A DNA stretch of 64,000 nucleotides from Leisingera sp. M658 (lineage in GTDB: Bacteria; Pseudomonadota; Alphaproteobacteria; Rhodobacterales; Rhodobacteraceae), in the NCBI RefSeq assembly GCF_025144145.1, contig NZ_CP083546.1, positions 2,434,501 to 2,498,500 on the forward strand, read 5' to 3'. The notes beneath the pieces are model-generated. The model was not told the DNA's origin. It was given only the letters and a program-made list of their open reading frames with translations, and did no database searches. The first letter of the stretch is position 1. Each line of letters starts with the position of its first letter. Below are positions 50,509-61,612 of the stretch, piece by piece. The translations under genes and the position numbers were made by a program.

Positions 50509-51279
50509 CTATTCAGCAGCAGCCTGGCGGTAGATGTGCCAGGTGGCGTGACCGAGCAGCGGCAGCACCAGAAACAGCCCCAGGAACCACGGCAGCAGCG
50601 CGGCAAAGGTTACGGCCGCAATCAGACCGGCCCAGATCATCATCACCAGAAAATTCTGCTGCACATATTGGAAACTCGTGATCATCGCGGTGACAAAATC
50701 CACCTCGCGGTCCAACAGCAGCGGCAGTGAAATCACCGTGATCATGTAAAGCAGCAACGCAAACAGCGCGCCGACGGCGGTGCCGACGGCCAGCATGGTA
50801 AGCCCGTTAACGGTCAGAAAAACCTCGGCTGAACTGGAGATATTGGTCATTGTTGCATGGCCCATGAACAGGGCGAAAATCATATGGCCAAGGAAAAACC
50901 AGAACAGGAACACCACAATGATGATGGCGCAGATAGACGGCAGCTGACGGCGGCTTTGCTGCAAAACCACACCCAGGATCCTGCCAACCGCTATCCCTCT
51001 GCCCTGCTCCAGGCGGTGCGAGACCTCATACAGGCCCACCGCTGCAAACGGACCGATCAGCGGAAAGCCGATCGCTGCAAGAACCAGCCAAAAAGTGGTG
51101 CCGGTCTGAACCGTGGTCCAGGCCATGGCCCAGCCTGCCAGCACATAAAAGCCCGCAAAAAACAGCCCGTAAACAGGTTTCGCCCGGAAGTCCGCCCAGC
51201 CCCGGCGCAGTGCCTCAAACAGCATCTGCGTCGAAATCGGCCGCAGCGGCGGCACCCCAAAGGGCTTTTCGGTGGTCAT
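50509..51279 (-). CDS. DUF2189 family integral membrane protein
   Basis: The 256-aa product has six or so membrane segments and the DUF2189 features: a cytoplasmic start, [18 protein letters not shown], and [13 protein letters not shown]. The family is common in alphaproteobacteria and of unknown function. The ATG at 51279 is better spaced from GGAGGA than 51297. Downstream it meets the XRE gene tail to tail. Confidence 0.85.
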   Translation of the reverse strand: MTTEKPFGVPPLRPISTQMLFEALRRGWADFRAKPVYGLFFAGFYVLAGWAMAWTTVQTGTTFWLVLAAIGFPLIGPFAAVGLYEVSHRLEQGRGIAVGRILGVVLQQSRRQLPSICAIIIVVFLFWFFLGHMIFALFMGHATMTNISSSAEVFLTVNGLTMLAVGTAVGALFALLLYMITVISLPLLLDREVDFVTAMITSFQYVQQNFLVMMIWAGLIAAVTFAALLPWFLGLFLVLPLLGHATWHIYRQAAAE

Positions 51280-51477
51280 CGCGGTCTGTCCTCCCATTTG
51301 GTGTTTTTGCCAGCCTAGCCGCGATCCCGGTGTTAAAAAATGCCTTCCGGATACATATTATCAATTACCCTGCGGGATCAGCGCTCCGGCCTGGCCTGTC
51401 AGGCCCCACCCGGATCCCGTGCAAAGGAAAGACGGGCCTTACGGTCCGCCTTCTGTCCCGGAAAATTCAGTTTGCAG

Positions 51478-52887
51478 TCAGACAAACATGAAATCATCAG
51501 CGGTCAGGACAAGCCCGGCCTCGCCGTCCAGCCGGATGGTTCCGCCATCATGGGTGATCAGACGGTCGCCGCCGTCATCCTCGATAACGAGGCTGCCAAG
51601 GCCGCCGCTGTGCCCCCTGATTTGCAGGATATCGGTGCCATCCATGAAGTCCCTGACCAGATCATCGCCGCTGCCTGGTGCAAATACAAATGTGTCGGCG
51701 CCGCCGCCGCCCTTCAGCGTGTCATTGCCGCCGCCGCCGTTCAACGTGTCCGCGCCGCCGCCGCCGTTCAGCCTGTCCGCACCGCCGCCGCCGGTCAGCG
51801 TGTCACCGCCAGCCAGACCAAACAGCCGGTCATTGCCGCCCTTGCCGGCAAGCAGATTGGCCCCGCCATCCCCCGTCAGCCTGTCGCCCTTCGAGGTGCC
51901 GGTCAGGTTTTCGATGCTGGTTTCCTGAAAGAACCCGGCGCCCTCCGCATTCAAATCGCCGCCCGGCGCTCCCGGGTTCTGCCAGGCGCCACCCGAGTCG
52001 AGCGAGAACCGCACACCGGTTGCGAAATTCGAGAAATCAACAGTGTCTCTGCCGCCGCCGCCTTTGATGTTCAGTCCGAAACCGGGATCCGTCTCCGAGA
52101 CTTTCACGACGTCCCTTCCTCCTCCCAGCCGAACCATGCCAGCGCCGCCCGAGCCGATTTCGACCATATCCTTGCCGTCGCCGGTTGAGATCAGCTCAAC
52201 CCACTCCTTGCCGGTGCGGACACTGTCCTTGCCATCCCCGGTACGGACGATGCCAGCGCCATGTTTGCCAATCACCACGGTGTCGTCGCCGCCCGATGTG
52301 CTGACATATTCAACGCCCCCCTTGCGGACCACGACCTTGTCGTCACCTATGCCGGTTCGAACTGTGCCGGCCCAGCCGGTCCCGATGGTGATCACATCTC
52401 CCTTAGCCCGATCCGCATCGCTGCTGTCCAGCCCGGTTTGGATGTTGAACACAAAGGCATTGCCAGTGGTGACGATGTTTTCCTCGGCAAACAGAAAGAT
52501 GGAGAACGTGCTGCCATCCTGATTGTTGCCCAGTTTGACCTCGTGCTTCTCCCCATCCCAGCCATTGATCTGGCGTATGCGGGTCGAGTCCAGTTCCACC
52601 ACGGAATTGTACCCGACTTCCAGATAATCAATCCGGCGGCCTGCGCCGCTGTCCATATCAGTGATCGTCGTCAGGTTGTCCTCGGCGGCATTTCCAAACC
52701 GGACGATCTTGGCCGTCCAGTCCTCGCCGGTAAGATCAAGGTTCGACACAAGGCGGTTATCAGGGTCGCTCTCAAAGACATTGTAGGTGTTCAGAAACCG
52801 ATTGTCCCAAGGGACGTCAGTTTGGCCTTCGCGCCGGGGGATCAAGGTTTCACCGTCAAAGGTCAGATTCAACTCTACCGTGGCCAT
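51478..52887 (-). CDS. RTX (hemolysin-type calcium-binding) secreted protein
   Basis: The 469-aa protein has no classical signal peptide. The C-terminal part carries at least four nine-residue G-G-x-G-x-D-x-L/T-x repeats at about 345-410 that bind calcium in a beta-roll. A longer series of degenerate G-D-G-K-D/V-V-E-I/T-G repeats (about 155-275) comes first. The end, D-D-F-M-F-V, resembles a type I secretion tail of hydrophobic residues. The N-terminal 150 residues are not recognised. GAGGAGGA precedes the ATG. It is likely secreted by an ABC exporter encoded elsewhere. Confidence 0.82.
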   Translation of the reverse strand: MATVELNLTFDGETLIPRREGQTDVPWDNRFLNTYNVFESDPDNRLVSNLDLTGEDWTAKIVRFGNAAEDNLTTITDMDSGAGRRIDYLEVGYNSVVELDSTRIRQINGWDGEKHEVKLGNNQDGSTFSIFLFAEENIVTTGNAFVFNIQTGLDSSDADRAKGDVITIGTGWAGTVRTGIGDDKVVVRKGGVEYVSTSGGDDTVVIGKHGAGIVRTGDGKDSVRTGKEWVELISTGDGKDMVEIGSGGAGMVRLGGGRDVVKVSETDPGFGLNIKGGGGRDTVDFSNFATGVRFSLDSGGAWQNPGAPGGDLNAEGAGFFQETSIENLTGTSKGDRLTGDGGANLLAGKGGNDRLFGLAGGDTLTGGGGADRLNGGGGADTLNGGGGNDTLKGGGGADTFVFAPGSGDDLVRDFMDGTDILQIRGHSGGLGSLVIEDDGGDRLITHDGGTIRLDGEAGLVLTADDFMFV

Positions 52888-53007
52888 GGCAAAGTCCTCC
52901 TCGTTAAATAGCTGAAATTGTTAAAACGGGGTTTCACTACCGGAAACAATGCCCGGAACCCCCAAGGTTTAGTGTATCATAAGTTGACAATAAAATGAAC
53001 GCGCACG

Positions 53008-53042
53008 GAAAAAGAGCCTCGGGGCAGGCACCCTGAGGCTCT
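53008..53042 (-). terminator. Terminator after prfB
   Basis: Read on the minus strand, AGAGCCTC pairs with GAGGCTCT, with inner GGG/CCC pairing, followed by TTTTT. It lies 43 bp after the prfB stop and before the RTX gene promoter. Confidence 0.85.
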
Positions 53043-53084
53043 GTCATTCTGCGACCGGCGCGCCGTTTGCAGCGCGACGCTTGG

Positions 53085-54212
53085 TTAGTCCTCGCCCTGC
53101 GCCTCCGAGCGGCTTTTGCCGGCGACATTCATCGCCAGCGTTGCGCCCATAAACCCGTCCAGATCGCCATCCAGAACACCCTTGGTATCCGAGGTCTCGT
53201 GGCTGGTGCGCAGGTCCTTCACCATCTGATAGGGCTGCAGCACATAGGACCGGATCTGGTTGCCCCAGCCCGCATCGCCTTTGGCCTCGTGGGCGGCGTT
53301 GATCGCCTCGTTGCGGCGGTCCAGCTCCTGCTGATACAGGCGCGATTTCAGCGCCTTCATGGCGATGTCGCGGTTCTGGTGCTGCGATTTTTCCGAAGAG
53401 GTCACCACGATGCCGGTTGGGATGTGGGTGATCCGCACCGCCGAGTCTGTGGTGTTCACGTGCTGGCCGCCTGCGCCTGAGGACCGGTAGGTATCGACCC
53501 GGATATCAGAAGGGTTCACGTCGATCTCGATATTGTCGTCCACCACCGGATAAACCCAGACCGAGCTGAACGACGTGTGCCGCTTGGCCGCCGAGTCATA
53601 AGGCGAGATCCGCACCAGCCGGTGCACGCCGCTCTCGGATTTCAGCCAGCCATAGGCGTTGTGGCCGGAAATCTTGTAGGCGGCGGATTTGATGCCCGCC
53701 TCGTCGCCTGCGCTTTCGGATTGCAGCTCGACCTTGTAACCCTTTTTCTCGGCCCAGCGGACATACATCCGCGCCAGCATCGAGGCCCAGTCGCAGCTTT
53801 CGGTGCCGCCCGCGCCTGCATTGATTTCCAGGAAGGTGTCATTGGCATCGGCCTCGCCGTCCAGCAGCGCTTCCAGTTCCTTCTCGGCAGCCTTGTCCTT
53901 CAGCGCGCTCAGCGCGGCTTCGGCATCCTTGATGACTTCCTCATCCTCTTCCATCTCGCCCAGCTCGATCAGCTCGATATTGTCAGAGAGATCCTGTTTG
54001 ATGCCCTTGTAAGTATTGATCGCATCCACCAGCGCCTGGCGTTCGCGCATCAGCTTCTGGGCCGCGTCGGGATCGTCCCACAGGTTCGGATCCTCAACCC
54101 GCGCGTTGAATTCCTCCAGGCGGAATTCAGCGGTTTCCCAATTCAACCGCTGGGCCAGCAGCTCCAGCGATTTCTCGATATCCGCCACGATGTTCTGGGT
54201 TTCCGCGCGCAT
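53085..54212 (-). CDS. prfB: Peptide chain release factor 2
   Basis: The 375-aa factor reads UGA and UAA stop codons. The catalytic GGQ is at residues 248-250 (S-G-A-G-G-Q-H-V-N). The codon-recognition tripeptide is S-P-Y near 203-205 instead of E. coli SPF. The frame is continuous, with no in-frame TGA near codon 25, so the autoregulatory +1 frameshift of many bacteria is absent. The ATG at 54212 ([15 protein letters not shown]) is preferred over 54227. Confidence 0.93.
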   Translation of the reverse strand: MRAETQNIVADIEKSLELLAQRLNWETAEFRLEEFNARVEDPNLWDDPDAAQKLMRERQALVDAINTYKGIKQDLSDNIELIELGEMEEDEEVIKDAEAALSALKDKAAEKELEALLDGEADANDTFLEINAGAGGTESCDWASMLARMYVRWAEKKGYKVELQSESAGDEAGIKSAAYKISGHNAYGWLKSESGVHRLVRISPYDSAAKRHTSFSSVWVYPVVDDNIEIDVNPSDIRVDTYRSSGAGGQHVNTTDSAVRITHIPTGIVVTSSEKSQHQNRDIAMKALKSRLYQQELDRRNEAINAAHEAKGDAGWGNQIRSYVLQPYQMVKDLRTSHETSDTKGVLDGDLDGFMGATLAMNVAGKSRSEAQGED

Positions 54213-54436
54213 GGGAGGTCCTTGCAATCTAAGATCAGGCTTGTGTGATAAACCACACTTGCGCCGCGGGCAAGCGGCCAGGCCCTGCCCCGGACCGCCA
54301 GCCGCTGCGGAAAAACCAACTAAAATGCCGCGCGTTTTCCAAAGCCGGAAATACGCGGAATTAACGCGGCCTGCTTGACTTTGGGATCTGGAACGCGCGA
54401 GCAGCCTGCCCGCTGCGAATTTGAGGAATTGGGACC

Positions 54437-56899
54437 ATGCCCAGCGGGTATCTTGTCCAGCTTGGAGACGGATCGCTTGATCACGGCGATACGATCACGT
54501 CCACCTATTCCTCCTTTACCACGGACCAGAACCTGGGCGCCGGCAATTGGAGCTGGACCGGCTCGCACGGCGGCACGCCTTACACCAATGAAGTCGAAAG
54601 CGGCGTTTATTATCTCGGCGCTGACGGCAACGTTTATTTTGTGCCGGATCTGGGCCCGCCTGACACCTTCAGCTCGGCCAGCGCTGACAGTCCGCCCGCC
54701 TATACAGACACCGACGGCCCGGTCGAGGGCACCAGCGGCGCGGATAACATCGACAGCAGCTACACCGACGGCGATGGCGATCAGGTCGATAATGGCAGCG
54801 GCGGCGGCGCCTCGGGCAATCAGGACACGGTTGAGGCCGGCGCAGGCAATGATACCGTCAACGCCGGTGCAGACAACGACATGGTGTTCGGCGGTGACGG
54901 CGATGACAGCCTGGAAGGCGGCGCAGGCGATGACACGATCTATGGCGACAGCAGTTCTGAGGCCGGGCTGGCAGATTCCCAGGAAAGCATCGATGACTCC
55001 AACGTCACCGACACCAGCAGCGGCTTCACGGTCACGGCCAAGGACCTGTCGGGCACTGCCAATGCGGCCAATATCGACTATTACGATGGTGCATTTGGTG
55101 TTGCCGGGGCCATCTCTGACTCCGACAGCGGCGTTGACGCGCAGATTGGATATGACAAAGCATCAGGCATTTCCGAAGAGCTGATCGTCGACTTCGATCA
55201 GGATACAACCGACGCCAGCTTCACCTTCAAGCACTTGTTTACTGATGGCAACGGCGAAGAAGGCCATTGGGCGATCTATAAGGACGGCGTCCTGGTCGCC
55301 CAGGGGGATTTTACCGAAGATGTGGCCGGGACCGGTACAGGGACCGTCGACATCAACGGTTATGGCGCCTTTGACCAACTGGTCTTGTCGGCCAACCTGC
55401 AAACCGATGGCACCGACGGGTCCGACTACACGATCTCGAACATCACATTCACGGTGCCGCCGGAGGACCCCGCTGATGGTGATGACAGTATTTCCGGCGG
55501 CGGCGGCGATGATCTGATCTATGGCCAGGGGGGAAGCGACACAATCTCCGGCGGCGCGGGAAATGATACGCTTTACGGCGGCAGCGGCAACGACACGCTT
55601 TGGGCGGGAACCGGAGATGACCTTGTCTATGGCGGGGATGGCAACGACCTCTATGACACGGACGAGGGTAACGATACCTTCTATGGCGAAGGCGGGGACG
55701 ACTGGGTTGCAGTTTGGGCAAATCCTGATGGCGAAACCCTGGTGGGCGGCGAAACCGATGAAACCTCCGGCGACATGCTGGAGCTCTATGGCGACGGCAC
55801 CGGTATAAACATCACCTTCACGGGTGATGAAGCAGGCTCTTTCTCCGTCGGCGGGGATAGCGTCACTTTCTCGGAGTTCGAACGCTACTACCTGCATTCC
55901 GGTGACGATACGCTCAATGCGTCCATCGGAACCTCGGATATCTGGGTCAAAGGGGCCGCAGGCGACAACAGCCTGACCGGCGGCAGCGGCAGCGACACCC
56001 TTCTGGGTGAAGGCGGCAGTGATACACTGGAAGGCAACGCCGGAGCCGACTCCATCGACGGTGGTTCCGGTGATGACAGCCTGATCATCGGTGAGGGCGA
56101 CACAGCCTCGGGCGGTGACGGCGACGATTATTTCACCATAGTCGACACCGGCGACAGCGGCAGCAACAATATGACCGTCACCGGTGGCAACACCGGGCAA
56201 ACCACCGGCGACACGCTGGATTTCAACGGCCAGCTTGACAAGGGCACGCTGAACATAACCGACAATACCGGCGGCAGCCTGACCGGCACGGCTACACTGC
56301 TGGATGGCAGTGTGGTCAGCTTCTCGGGTATCGAGAACATAATCTGCTTCGCAGCCGGAACCAGAATTGCCACCACCGCAGGCCTGCGCGCCATCGAAAC
56401 GCTGCATCCGTGCGATCAGGTGATCACCCGCGACAATGGTTTGCAACCGGTGCGCTGGATCAGTCAGTCGACGGTGCCTGCAACGGGCAACCTGGCCCCG
56501 GTGCGGATTCCGGCCGGGTGTTTCGGCGCTGAACGCGACCTGCTGGTGTCACCACAGCACCGGATGCTATTTTGCGGCGCTGCTTCAACTTTGCTGTTTG
56601 ACGAAAACGAGGTTCTGGTCCCGGCGCTGCATCTGGTCAACGGCAGCACTGTCCGCCAGGAAACCGGCGGCACTGTCACCTATGTGCATCTCCTGTTCGA
56701 CCAGCATGAAATCATCTATGCCGAAGGCGCGCCCTCGGAAAGCTTTCATCCCGGCGCCCAAGCGGTCTCAGCCCTGGACGATCCGGTGCGCGAGGAGCTG
56801 TTCCGGATCATGCCCGATCTGCGCTGGAGCACAGGAACCTATGGCGCCACCGCGCGCCAGGTTGCAGCACGTCACGAGGCAGCACTTCTGTTTCAATAA
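54437..56899 (+). CDS. RTX-type secreted protein with C-terminal Hint domain
   Basis: The 820-aa protein has several calcium-binding G-G-x-G-x-D blocks (about 130-180, 350-420 and 515-560), separated by beta-rich segments (about 190-345). It ends in a Hint_2 (hedgehog/intein) domain from about 640: [11 protein letters not shown] with the Cys nucleophile, and V-S-P-Q-H-R-M-L-F near 700. Such Hint-RTX proteins are typical of Rhodobacterales and probably self-process or attach after type I secretion. Its stop overlaps the mrcA stop by 7 bases. Confidence 0.85.
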   Translation: MPSGYLVQLGDGSLDHGDTITSTYSSFTTDQNLGAGNWSWTGSHGGTPYTNEVESGVYYLGADGNVYFVPDLGPPDTFSSASADSPPAYTDTDGPVEGTSGADNIDSSYTDGDGDQVDNGSGGGASGNQDTVEAGAGNDTVNAGADNDMVFGGDGDDSLEGGAGDDTIYGDSSSEAGLADSQESIDDSNVTDTSSGFTVTAKDLSGTANAANIDYYDGAFGVAGAISDSDSGVDAQIGYDKASGISEELIVDFDQDTTDASFTFKHLFTDGNGEEGHWAIYKDGVLVAQGDFTEDVAGTGTGTVDINGYGAFDQLVLSANLQTDGTDGSDYTISNITFTVPPEDPADGDDSISGGGGDDLIYGQGGSDTISGGAGNDTLYGGSGNDTLWAGTGDDLVYGGDGNDLYDTDEGNDTFYGEGGDDWVAVWANPDGETLVGGETDETSGDMLELYGDGTGINITFTGDEAGSFSVGGDSVTFSEFERYYLHSGDDTLNASIGTSDIWVKGAAGDNSLTGGSGSDTLLGEGGSDTLEGNAGADSIDGGSGDDSLIIGEGDTASGGDGDDYFTIVDTGDSGSNNMTVTGGNTGQTTGDTLDFNGQLDKGTLNITDNTGGSLTGTATLLDGSVVSFSGIENIICFAAGTRIATTAGLRAIETLHPCDQVITRDNGLQPVRWISQSTVPATGNLAPVRIPAGCFGAERDLLVSPQHRMLFCGAASTLLFDENEVLVPALHLVNGSTVRQETGGTVTYVHLLFDQHEIIYAEGAPSESFHPGAQAVSALDDPVREELFRIMPDLRWSTGTYGATARQVAARHEAALLFQ

Positions 56900-59394
56900 A
56901 GCCCGCCGGAACTGATGGTGCCAAAAGTCGCCTTGGGGCCCAGCACCGCAGTGCCGCCGCTGGAGGTGGTCACTTTGCGTCCCGATTCCTGCACCTCTTC
57001 GATCAACGGCAGGTTCGATCCCATCGCAAAGCCGCCATCATAGGTCAGGCCAAAGATCGGCTCGGCGCCGTCGCGGAAATATTCGGCCACCACATAGGCG
57101 CCTGACGCATTATCGGGCAGCCGTGCGCCGGTATAGCGGTCAATCTTGATGAAATGGCCGCCTTCCGGCACGTCGAACGGGCCGCCGCCGAACTTCTCGG
57201 TGGCCTTTTTCATGAACTGCTGGAACACCGGGCCGCACATGGTGCCGCCATAGGCGCCGCGGCCCATCGGGCGGGGCTGATCAAAGCCCATGTAGCAGCC
57301 GGCCACGATGTTGGAGGTGAAGCCGACAAACCAGACATCGCGGGAATCATTGGTGGTGCCGGTCTTGCCCGCAGTGGGCACCGGCAGGTTGATCACGCTC
57401 GACGCGGTGCCCCGGTCCACCACGCCCCGCATCATCGAGGTCAGCTGATAGGCGGTGATCGGGTCCATCACCTGTTCCCGGTCGGTGACAATCCGCGGCG
57501 CCTGGCCGGGGGCCAGATCGGGGTCTGCGCATTCGACACAGTCGCGGTCGTCATGCCGGTATATGGTGCGCCCGAATCGGTCCTGCACCCGGTCCACCAA
57601 TGTCGGCTGCACCCGCTCGCCGCCGTTGGCAAACATCGCATAGGCCGCGACCATCTTGTACAGCGTGGTTTCCTCGGACCCGAGCGAATTGGCCAGGAAG
57701 GCGCCCATATTGTCATAAACGCCAAAACGTTCCGCATAGCCCGCGACAACGGGCATCCCAACCTCCTGCGCCAGGCGGATTGTCATCAGGTTCCGGCTCA
57801 TCTCAATTCCCGTCCGCAGAGGCGTCGGGCCATAGAATTTGTTCGACGAGTTCTTGGGCCGCCACAGACCCTGCGGCGTGTTGATCTCGATCGGGGCGTC
57901 CACAACGATGGTTGCCGGGCTGTAGCCGCTGTCGAGTGCTGCCGCATAAACAAACGGCTTGAAGCTGGAGCCGGGCTGGCGCAGCGCCTGGGTCGCGCGG
58001 TTGAACACAGAATGCTGGTAGGAGAAACCGCCCTGCATTGCCAGAACCCGGCCGGTGTTCACGTCCATAGCGACAAAGCCGCCCTGCACTTCCGGCACCT
58101 GGCGCAGCGACCAGTGGCTGAACGTGCCGTCTTTTTCCTCGGCCCGGACCAGCACCACATCGCCGCGGGTGAAATTGGCGGCAAAGCTGCCTTGCATCCA
58201 TTTGATGTCAGAGCGTGGCACCGTGCCCGTGCCCTCATTGTCTTCGACACCGACGGTCAGCGATTTATCACCAACCTCCAGCACCACGGCCGGATACCAT
58301 TTGCCGCCCAATTCAATGTCCCGGGACACGTCGGCACTGGCCAGCGCGGCACGCCAGCCGGCCTCATCCGCAAGCTGCACCTCTTCCAGTGTCACGCCGG
58401 TGCCACGCCATTTCCCGCGCGAACGGTCGTACTTTTGCAAACCGCCGCGCATCGCCAGCGCCGCCTCGGCCTGCATTTCGTGGTCGATGGTGGCACGCAC
58501 GGTAAAGCCGCCGGTGAAAAACTCACCCTCGCCAAAGTCCTGGGTCAGCTGGCGGCGGATTTCATCGGTAAAGTAGTCGCGCGGCGGCAGCGCGGTGCGG
58601 AAGCCCTCGAAATCGCCATTCTGCACCGAACGCAGCGGCTGCGCCACCTCGACGCCATAGACATCCCGCGAGATATAACCGTTCTCGCGCATCTCCCGCA
58701 GCACGTAGTTGCGGCGCGCCAGCAGCCGTTCCTTTTGCCGTACCGGGTGGTAATCCGACGGCGCCTTGGGCATTGCAGCCAGCGTTGCCGCCTCATGCGG
58801 GGCGAGTTCCCCCAGCGTTTTGTTGAAATAGGTCTGCGCCGCCGCCGTCACACCATAAGAGTTCTGGCCCAGGAAGATCTCGTTCAGATACAGCTCCAGG
58901 ATCCGTTCTTTGTTAAGCGTCTCCTCCAGCCGGGTGGCGAGGATGATCTCCTTGATCTTGCGCTCGGCGCGGCGGTCGCCGGACAGCAGGAAGTTCTTCA
59001 TCACCTGCTGGGTGATGGTTGAAGCGCCGCGCACATTCGCCCCGCGCGAGCGCACTGCCTCAATTGCTGCCGCAGCAATACCGCGGGCATCATAACCGCC
59101 GTGACTGTAAAAATTCTTATCCTCCGCCGAGATAAAGGCCTGTTTCACCAGATCCGGAATGTCCGCCGACGGCGTGAACAGGCGCCGCTCTTTGGCGAAT
59201 TCGTCGATCATATGGCCTTCGCCGGAATAAATCCGGCTGATGGTCGGCGGCTGATACTGCGCCAGCGAATCGTGGCTTGGCAGATCGCGACCGTAGATCC
59301 AGAACACCGCGCCAATGGTCAGCGCCACCATCGCCACCCCAAGGGTGAGGGTGCTGAAGATGGAACCAAAGAAGGAGAGTATGAACCTAAGCAC
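56893..59394 (-). CDS. mrcA: Penicillin-binding protein 1A (glycosyltransferase/transpeptidase)
   Basis: The 833-aa class A PBP has an N-terminal membrane anchor (about 5-30), then a GT51 domain with E-D-K-N-F-Y-S-H-G-G, R-G-A-S-T-I-T-Q-Q and K-I-K-E-I-I-L-A. An OB-like insert (about 330-420) follows. The transpeptidase has the catalytic Ser476 (G-S-S-F-K-P-F) and the K-T-G-T motif (T-A-G-K-T-G-T-T-N-D). It polymerises and cross-links peptidoglycan in the periplasm. The promoter is clear at 59424-59452. It overlaps the Hint-RTX gene end by 7 bases. Confidence 0.94.
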   Translation of the reverse strand: MLRFILSFFGSIFSTLTLGVAMVALTIGAVFWIYGRDLPSHDSLAQYQPPTISRIYSGEGHMIDEFAKERRLFTPSADIPDLVKQAFISAEDKNFYSHGGYDARGIAAAAIEAVRSRGANVRGASTITQQVMKNFLLSGDRRAERKIKEIILATRLEETLNKERILELYLNEIFLGQNSYGVTAAAQTYFNKTLGELAPHEAATLAAMPKAPSDYHPVRQKERLLARRNYVLREMRENGYISRDVYGVEVAQPLRSVQNGDFEGFRTALPPRDYFTDEIRRQLTQDFGEGEFFTGGFTVRATIDHEMQAEAALAMRGGLQKYDRSRGKWRGTGVTLEEVQLADEAGWRAALASADVSRDIELGGKWYPAVVLEVGDKSLTVGVEDNEGTGTVPRSDIKWMQGSFAANFTRGDVVLVRAEEKDGTFSHWSLRQVPEVQGGFVAMDVNTGRVLAMQGGFSYQHSVFNRATQALRQPGSSFKPFVYAAALDSGYSPATIVVDAPIEINTPQGLWRPKNSSNKFYGPTPLRTGIEMSRNLMTIRLAQEVGMPVVAGYAERFGVYDNMGAFLANSLGSEETTLYKMVAAYAMFANGGERVQPTLVDRVQDRFGRTIYRHDDRDCVECADPDLAPGQAPRIVTDREQVMDPITAYQLTSMMRGVVDRGTASSVINLPVPTAGKTGTTNDSRDVWFVGFTSNIVAGCYMGFDQPRPMGRGAYGGTMCGPVFQQFMKKATEKFGGGPFDVPEGGHFIKIDRYTGARLPDNASGAYVVAEYFRDGAEPIFGLTYDGGFAMGSNLPLIEEVQESGRKVTTSSGGTAVLGPKATFGTISSGGLY

Positions 59395-59423
59395 GGGTTT
59401 GGCCTTTCTCGCGAGGTGCCGCC

Positions 59424-59452
59424 TATATAGGTGCGGCAGTCCCCCGGGTCAA
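59424..59452 (-). promoter_or_regulatory. mrcA sigma-70 promoter
   Basis: On the minus strand TTGACC (59447-59452) and TATATA (59424-59429) are spaced by 17 bp, and the ATG is about 25 bp after the expected start. A dyad TGCCGC-N10-GCGGCA (59417-59438) straddles the -10 and could bind a regulator. Confidence 0.75.
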
Positions 59453-59523
59453 AACAGGAAACAGCGGATATATGCCAGAGAGATGGGAGAATTCTAGCAC
59501 AATTCCCCGCGCTGTGCGGTGTC

Positions 59524-60312
59524 TTACGCAGCGGGAGCACCCAAGCCGTAGTCACAGAACTGGCATTGCTGCAGGGTCAGCCCGCCTGGGCTGTCCTCCA
59601 GCACCGTTAGCGCCGGGGCCTCGGCGGCGGGTCTGAAGCTGCTCCAATCCCAATCGGGGCACGGTGGCGGCGCTTGGTAAAGCACTGATTTTGCGGTGGT
59701 AAAGGGAATACCGCCTGCGGTGCCTGAACAGGGCCGGTGCACATGCCCCGCCATCAGATGCAGCACGTTGGGGTGACCGGCAAGCAACGCCAGCAGCGCG
59801 TCCCCGTTTCGCAGATTGTCCGGATCCAGCATCGGCAGCCCCAGCATCATCGGCGGGTGATGCATGGCCACGATGGCGGGCCGACCGTTCAGCGCGTCCA
59901 GCTCTGCCTTTAGCCAACCCATCCCCTCTGCGCAAAGAACGCCCGCCGCGGCGCCCGGAATCAGCGTATCCAGGCACAGCACAGAAAGATCCCCGAAATC
60001 GCACCGGTATTGGACAAAACCAGGCATTGCGGTTTCCGGCAACGGCAGCACCGCACGCAACGCAGCGCGGTCATCATGATTGCCGGTCATTGGCAGAACC
60101 CGCATCGGCAAGCCGTCAAGAACCCCCTTCAACGCCTTGTAATTCTGCATCGTTCCGGTTTCCACCAGGTCACCGGTGATCAGACAGGCGGCGGCATCTG
60201 AATGGTGCTTGGCAATAAAATCGACGGCAGCCTGCAGCCGCAAACGCGGGTCATGCCCCAGCACCAGCCCTTCAGCCTCGAAATGCGGATCCGACATCCA
60301 GATCAGCTTCAT
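59524..60312 (-). CDS. Calcineurin-like metallophosphoesterase (CpdA-like)
   Basis: The 262-aa enzyme has the dimetal motifs: M-S-D-P-H (7-11), T-G-D-L-V-E-T-G near 48, G-N-H-D near 77, a later M-H-H-P-P, and G-H-V-H near 190-195. Length and order match CpdA-type cyclic-nucleotide phosphodiesterases, though activity on cAMP is not provable here. It lies 9 bp downstream of the amidase gene on the same strand, so cotranscription is likely. It separates the amidase from mrcA. Confidence 0.82.
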   Translation of the reverse strand: MKLIWMSDPHFEAEGLVLGHDPRLRLQAAVDFIAKHHSDAAACLITGDLVETGTMQNYKALKGVLDGLPMRVLPMTGNHDDRAALRAVLPLPETAMPGFVQYRCDFGDLSVLCLDTLIPGAAAGVLCAEGMGWLKAELDALNGRPAIVAMHHPPMMLGLPMLDPDNLRNGDALLALLAGHPNVLHLMAGHVHRPCSGTAGGIPFTTAKSVLYQAPPPCPDWDWSSFRPAAEAPALTVLEDSPGGLTLQQCQFCDYGLGAPAA

Positions 60313-60321
60313 CGCAGCCCC

Positions 60322-61539
60322 CTATTGCCGCACCAGCGTGCGGCGGGCGTCGTCCTGGGCGCGCCAGGTGATCAGCCCGTTCAGAATACCGCGCGCAGCC
60401 TTGGCCCGCCAATCCGGATCCACCAGGTTTTGCAAGTCCCGCTTGCTGGACAAAAATCCGATCTCCACCAGAACCGAAGGAATATCAGCCGATTTCAGCA
60501 CCGAAAACCCGGCCGAGCGCAGCGGCCGGTTGTTGATCGGCCGCCCCTGCCCCCGCAGCCCATCAATCAGCGCCGCCGCCAAGGCATCGCTGCGCGGCTG
60601 GGTTTCCTGCCGGGCCAGATCCAGCATCACAGCCGTCACCTTGTCGTCTGCTTCACTCAGGTCGGTGCCCGAAAGCAGATCACCGCGCAGGTGCCGCTCT
60701 GCCAGCTTAGCCGAGGCCACATCGGAGGCTTCTTTGGACAGAGTATACACGGTGGATCCATGCGCCCGGCCCTCGGAAATCGTGTCGGCATGCAGCGAGA
60801 TAAACACATCCGCCCCGGCCTGATGCGCCATGGCGATGCGGCGTTCCAGCGAAACGAAATAGTCGTCGTCGCGGGTCATCTGCACGGTGAACTGGCCGGA
60901 CCGCAGCAGCGCCTCGCCCAGCTCCCGCGCGAACTGCAGCATCAGGTGTTTTTCAATGACCACTTCGGTCTCCGCCCCTGGGTCGATGCCGCCGTGGCCC
61001 GGGTCCAGCATCACCAGGAGCGGTGCATTTTCATCGCGCGCGCCCTTGCCCGGCATGGTTTGCGGCGCAGGCAGATCCCAGCGCGGATCCTGCGGAGCGC
61101 CGGCACCGGCGGCAAATTCTTCCGCCGTGGCAGGCGCAAGCGATACTGCCAGCCGGGCGGCGGCGGTCACCTGGTCCAAGGTCATAGCTGCCGTGGAAAC
61201 CTTCATCGGCTCTGCCAGCTGCAGAACCAAACGCGACCAGCCCGGCACATAGGTACCGAATTGCGCCCCGGTGATCTGCTCGCTCTGCAGCAAGGTCTCC
61301 GCCGTCAGCCCGGTCCAGTCGACTTCCTGGAAGTCCAGCACCAGCCTTGGCGGCTCCGCCAGGGTGAACAGCCGGTACGGCACCCCTTGGCTGAGGCCCA
61401 GAACCACCTCGGTGCCCCGCCCGGCATCGCGGACCCGGCTGGCGTCAGCATCAATGCGCGCCAGCCCGCTGAAGCCTTGCGCCCAGGCGCCGCCTGCCAG
61501 CAGCCAGATCAGCGTGATGAAGGAAAGCAGTCTGCCCAT
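60322..61539 (-). CDS. AmiC-type N-acetylmuramoyl-L-alanine amidase
   Basis: The 405-aa periplasmic enzyme has a signal peptide (about 1-20, A-W-A-Q). An N-terminal AMIN domain (about 25-125) localises it to the septum. The Amidase_3 domain starts with M-L-D-P-G-H-G-G-I-D-P-G, and has metal ligands in I-E-K-H, S-L-H-A-D and a C-terminal Glu in L-V-E-I-G-F-L-S. It splits septal peptidoglycan at cell separation. It starts a short same-strand run with the phosphoesterase. Confidence 0.92.
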   Translation of the reverse strand: MGRLLSFITLIWLLAGGAWAQGFSGLARIDADASRVRDAGRGTEVVLGLSQGVPYRLFTLAEPPRLVLDFQEVDWTGLTAETLLQSEQITGAQFGTYVPGWSRLVLQLAEPMKVSTAAMTLDQVTAAARLAVSLAPATAEEFAAGAGAPQDPRWDLPAPQTMPGKGARDENAPLLVMLDPGHGGIDPGAETEVVIEKHLMLQFARELGEALLRSGQFTVQMTRDDDYFVSLERRIAMAHQAGADVFISLHADTISEGRAHGSTVYTLSKEASDVASAKLAERHLRGDLLSGTDLSEADDKVTAVMLDLARQETQPRSDALAAALIDGLRGQGRPINNRPLRSAGFSVLKSADIPSVLVEIGFLSSKRDLQNLVDPDWRAKAARGILNGLITWRAQDDARRTLVRQ

Positions 61540-61612
61540 GCCTGAACCCCGGTTCTTGGTTTTCGGCGCAGACTAGGCAATTCCACCGGAATTGAAAATC
61601 CGCCTTCTGTGG

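Noticed and set aside
57154-59022. 622-aa plus-strand ORF opposite mrcA
   Set aside because: It is a long antisense shadow caused by high GC third positions; mrcA motifs are complete on the other strand.
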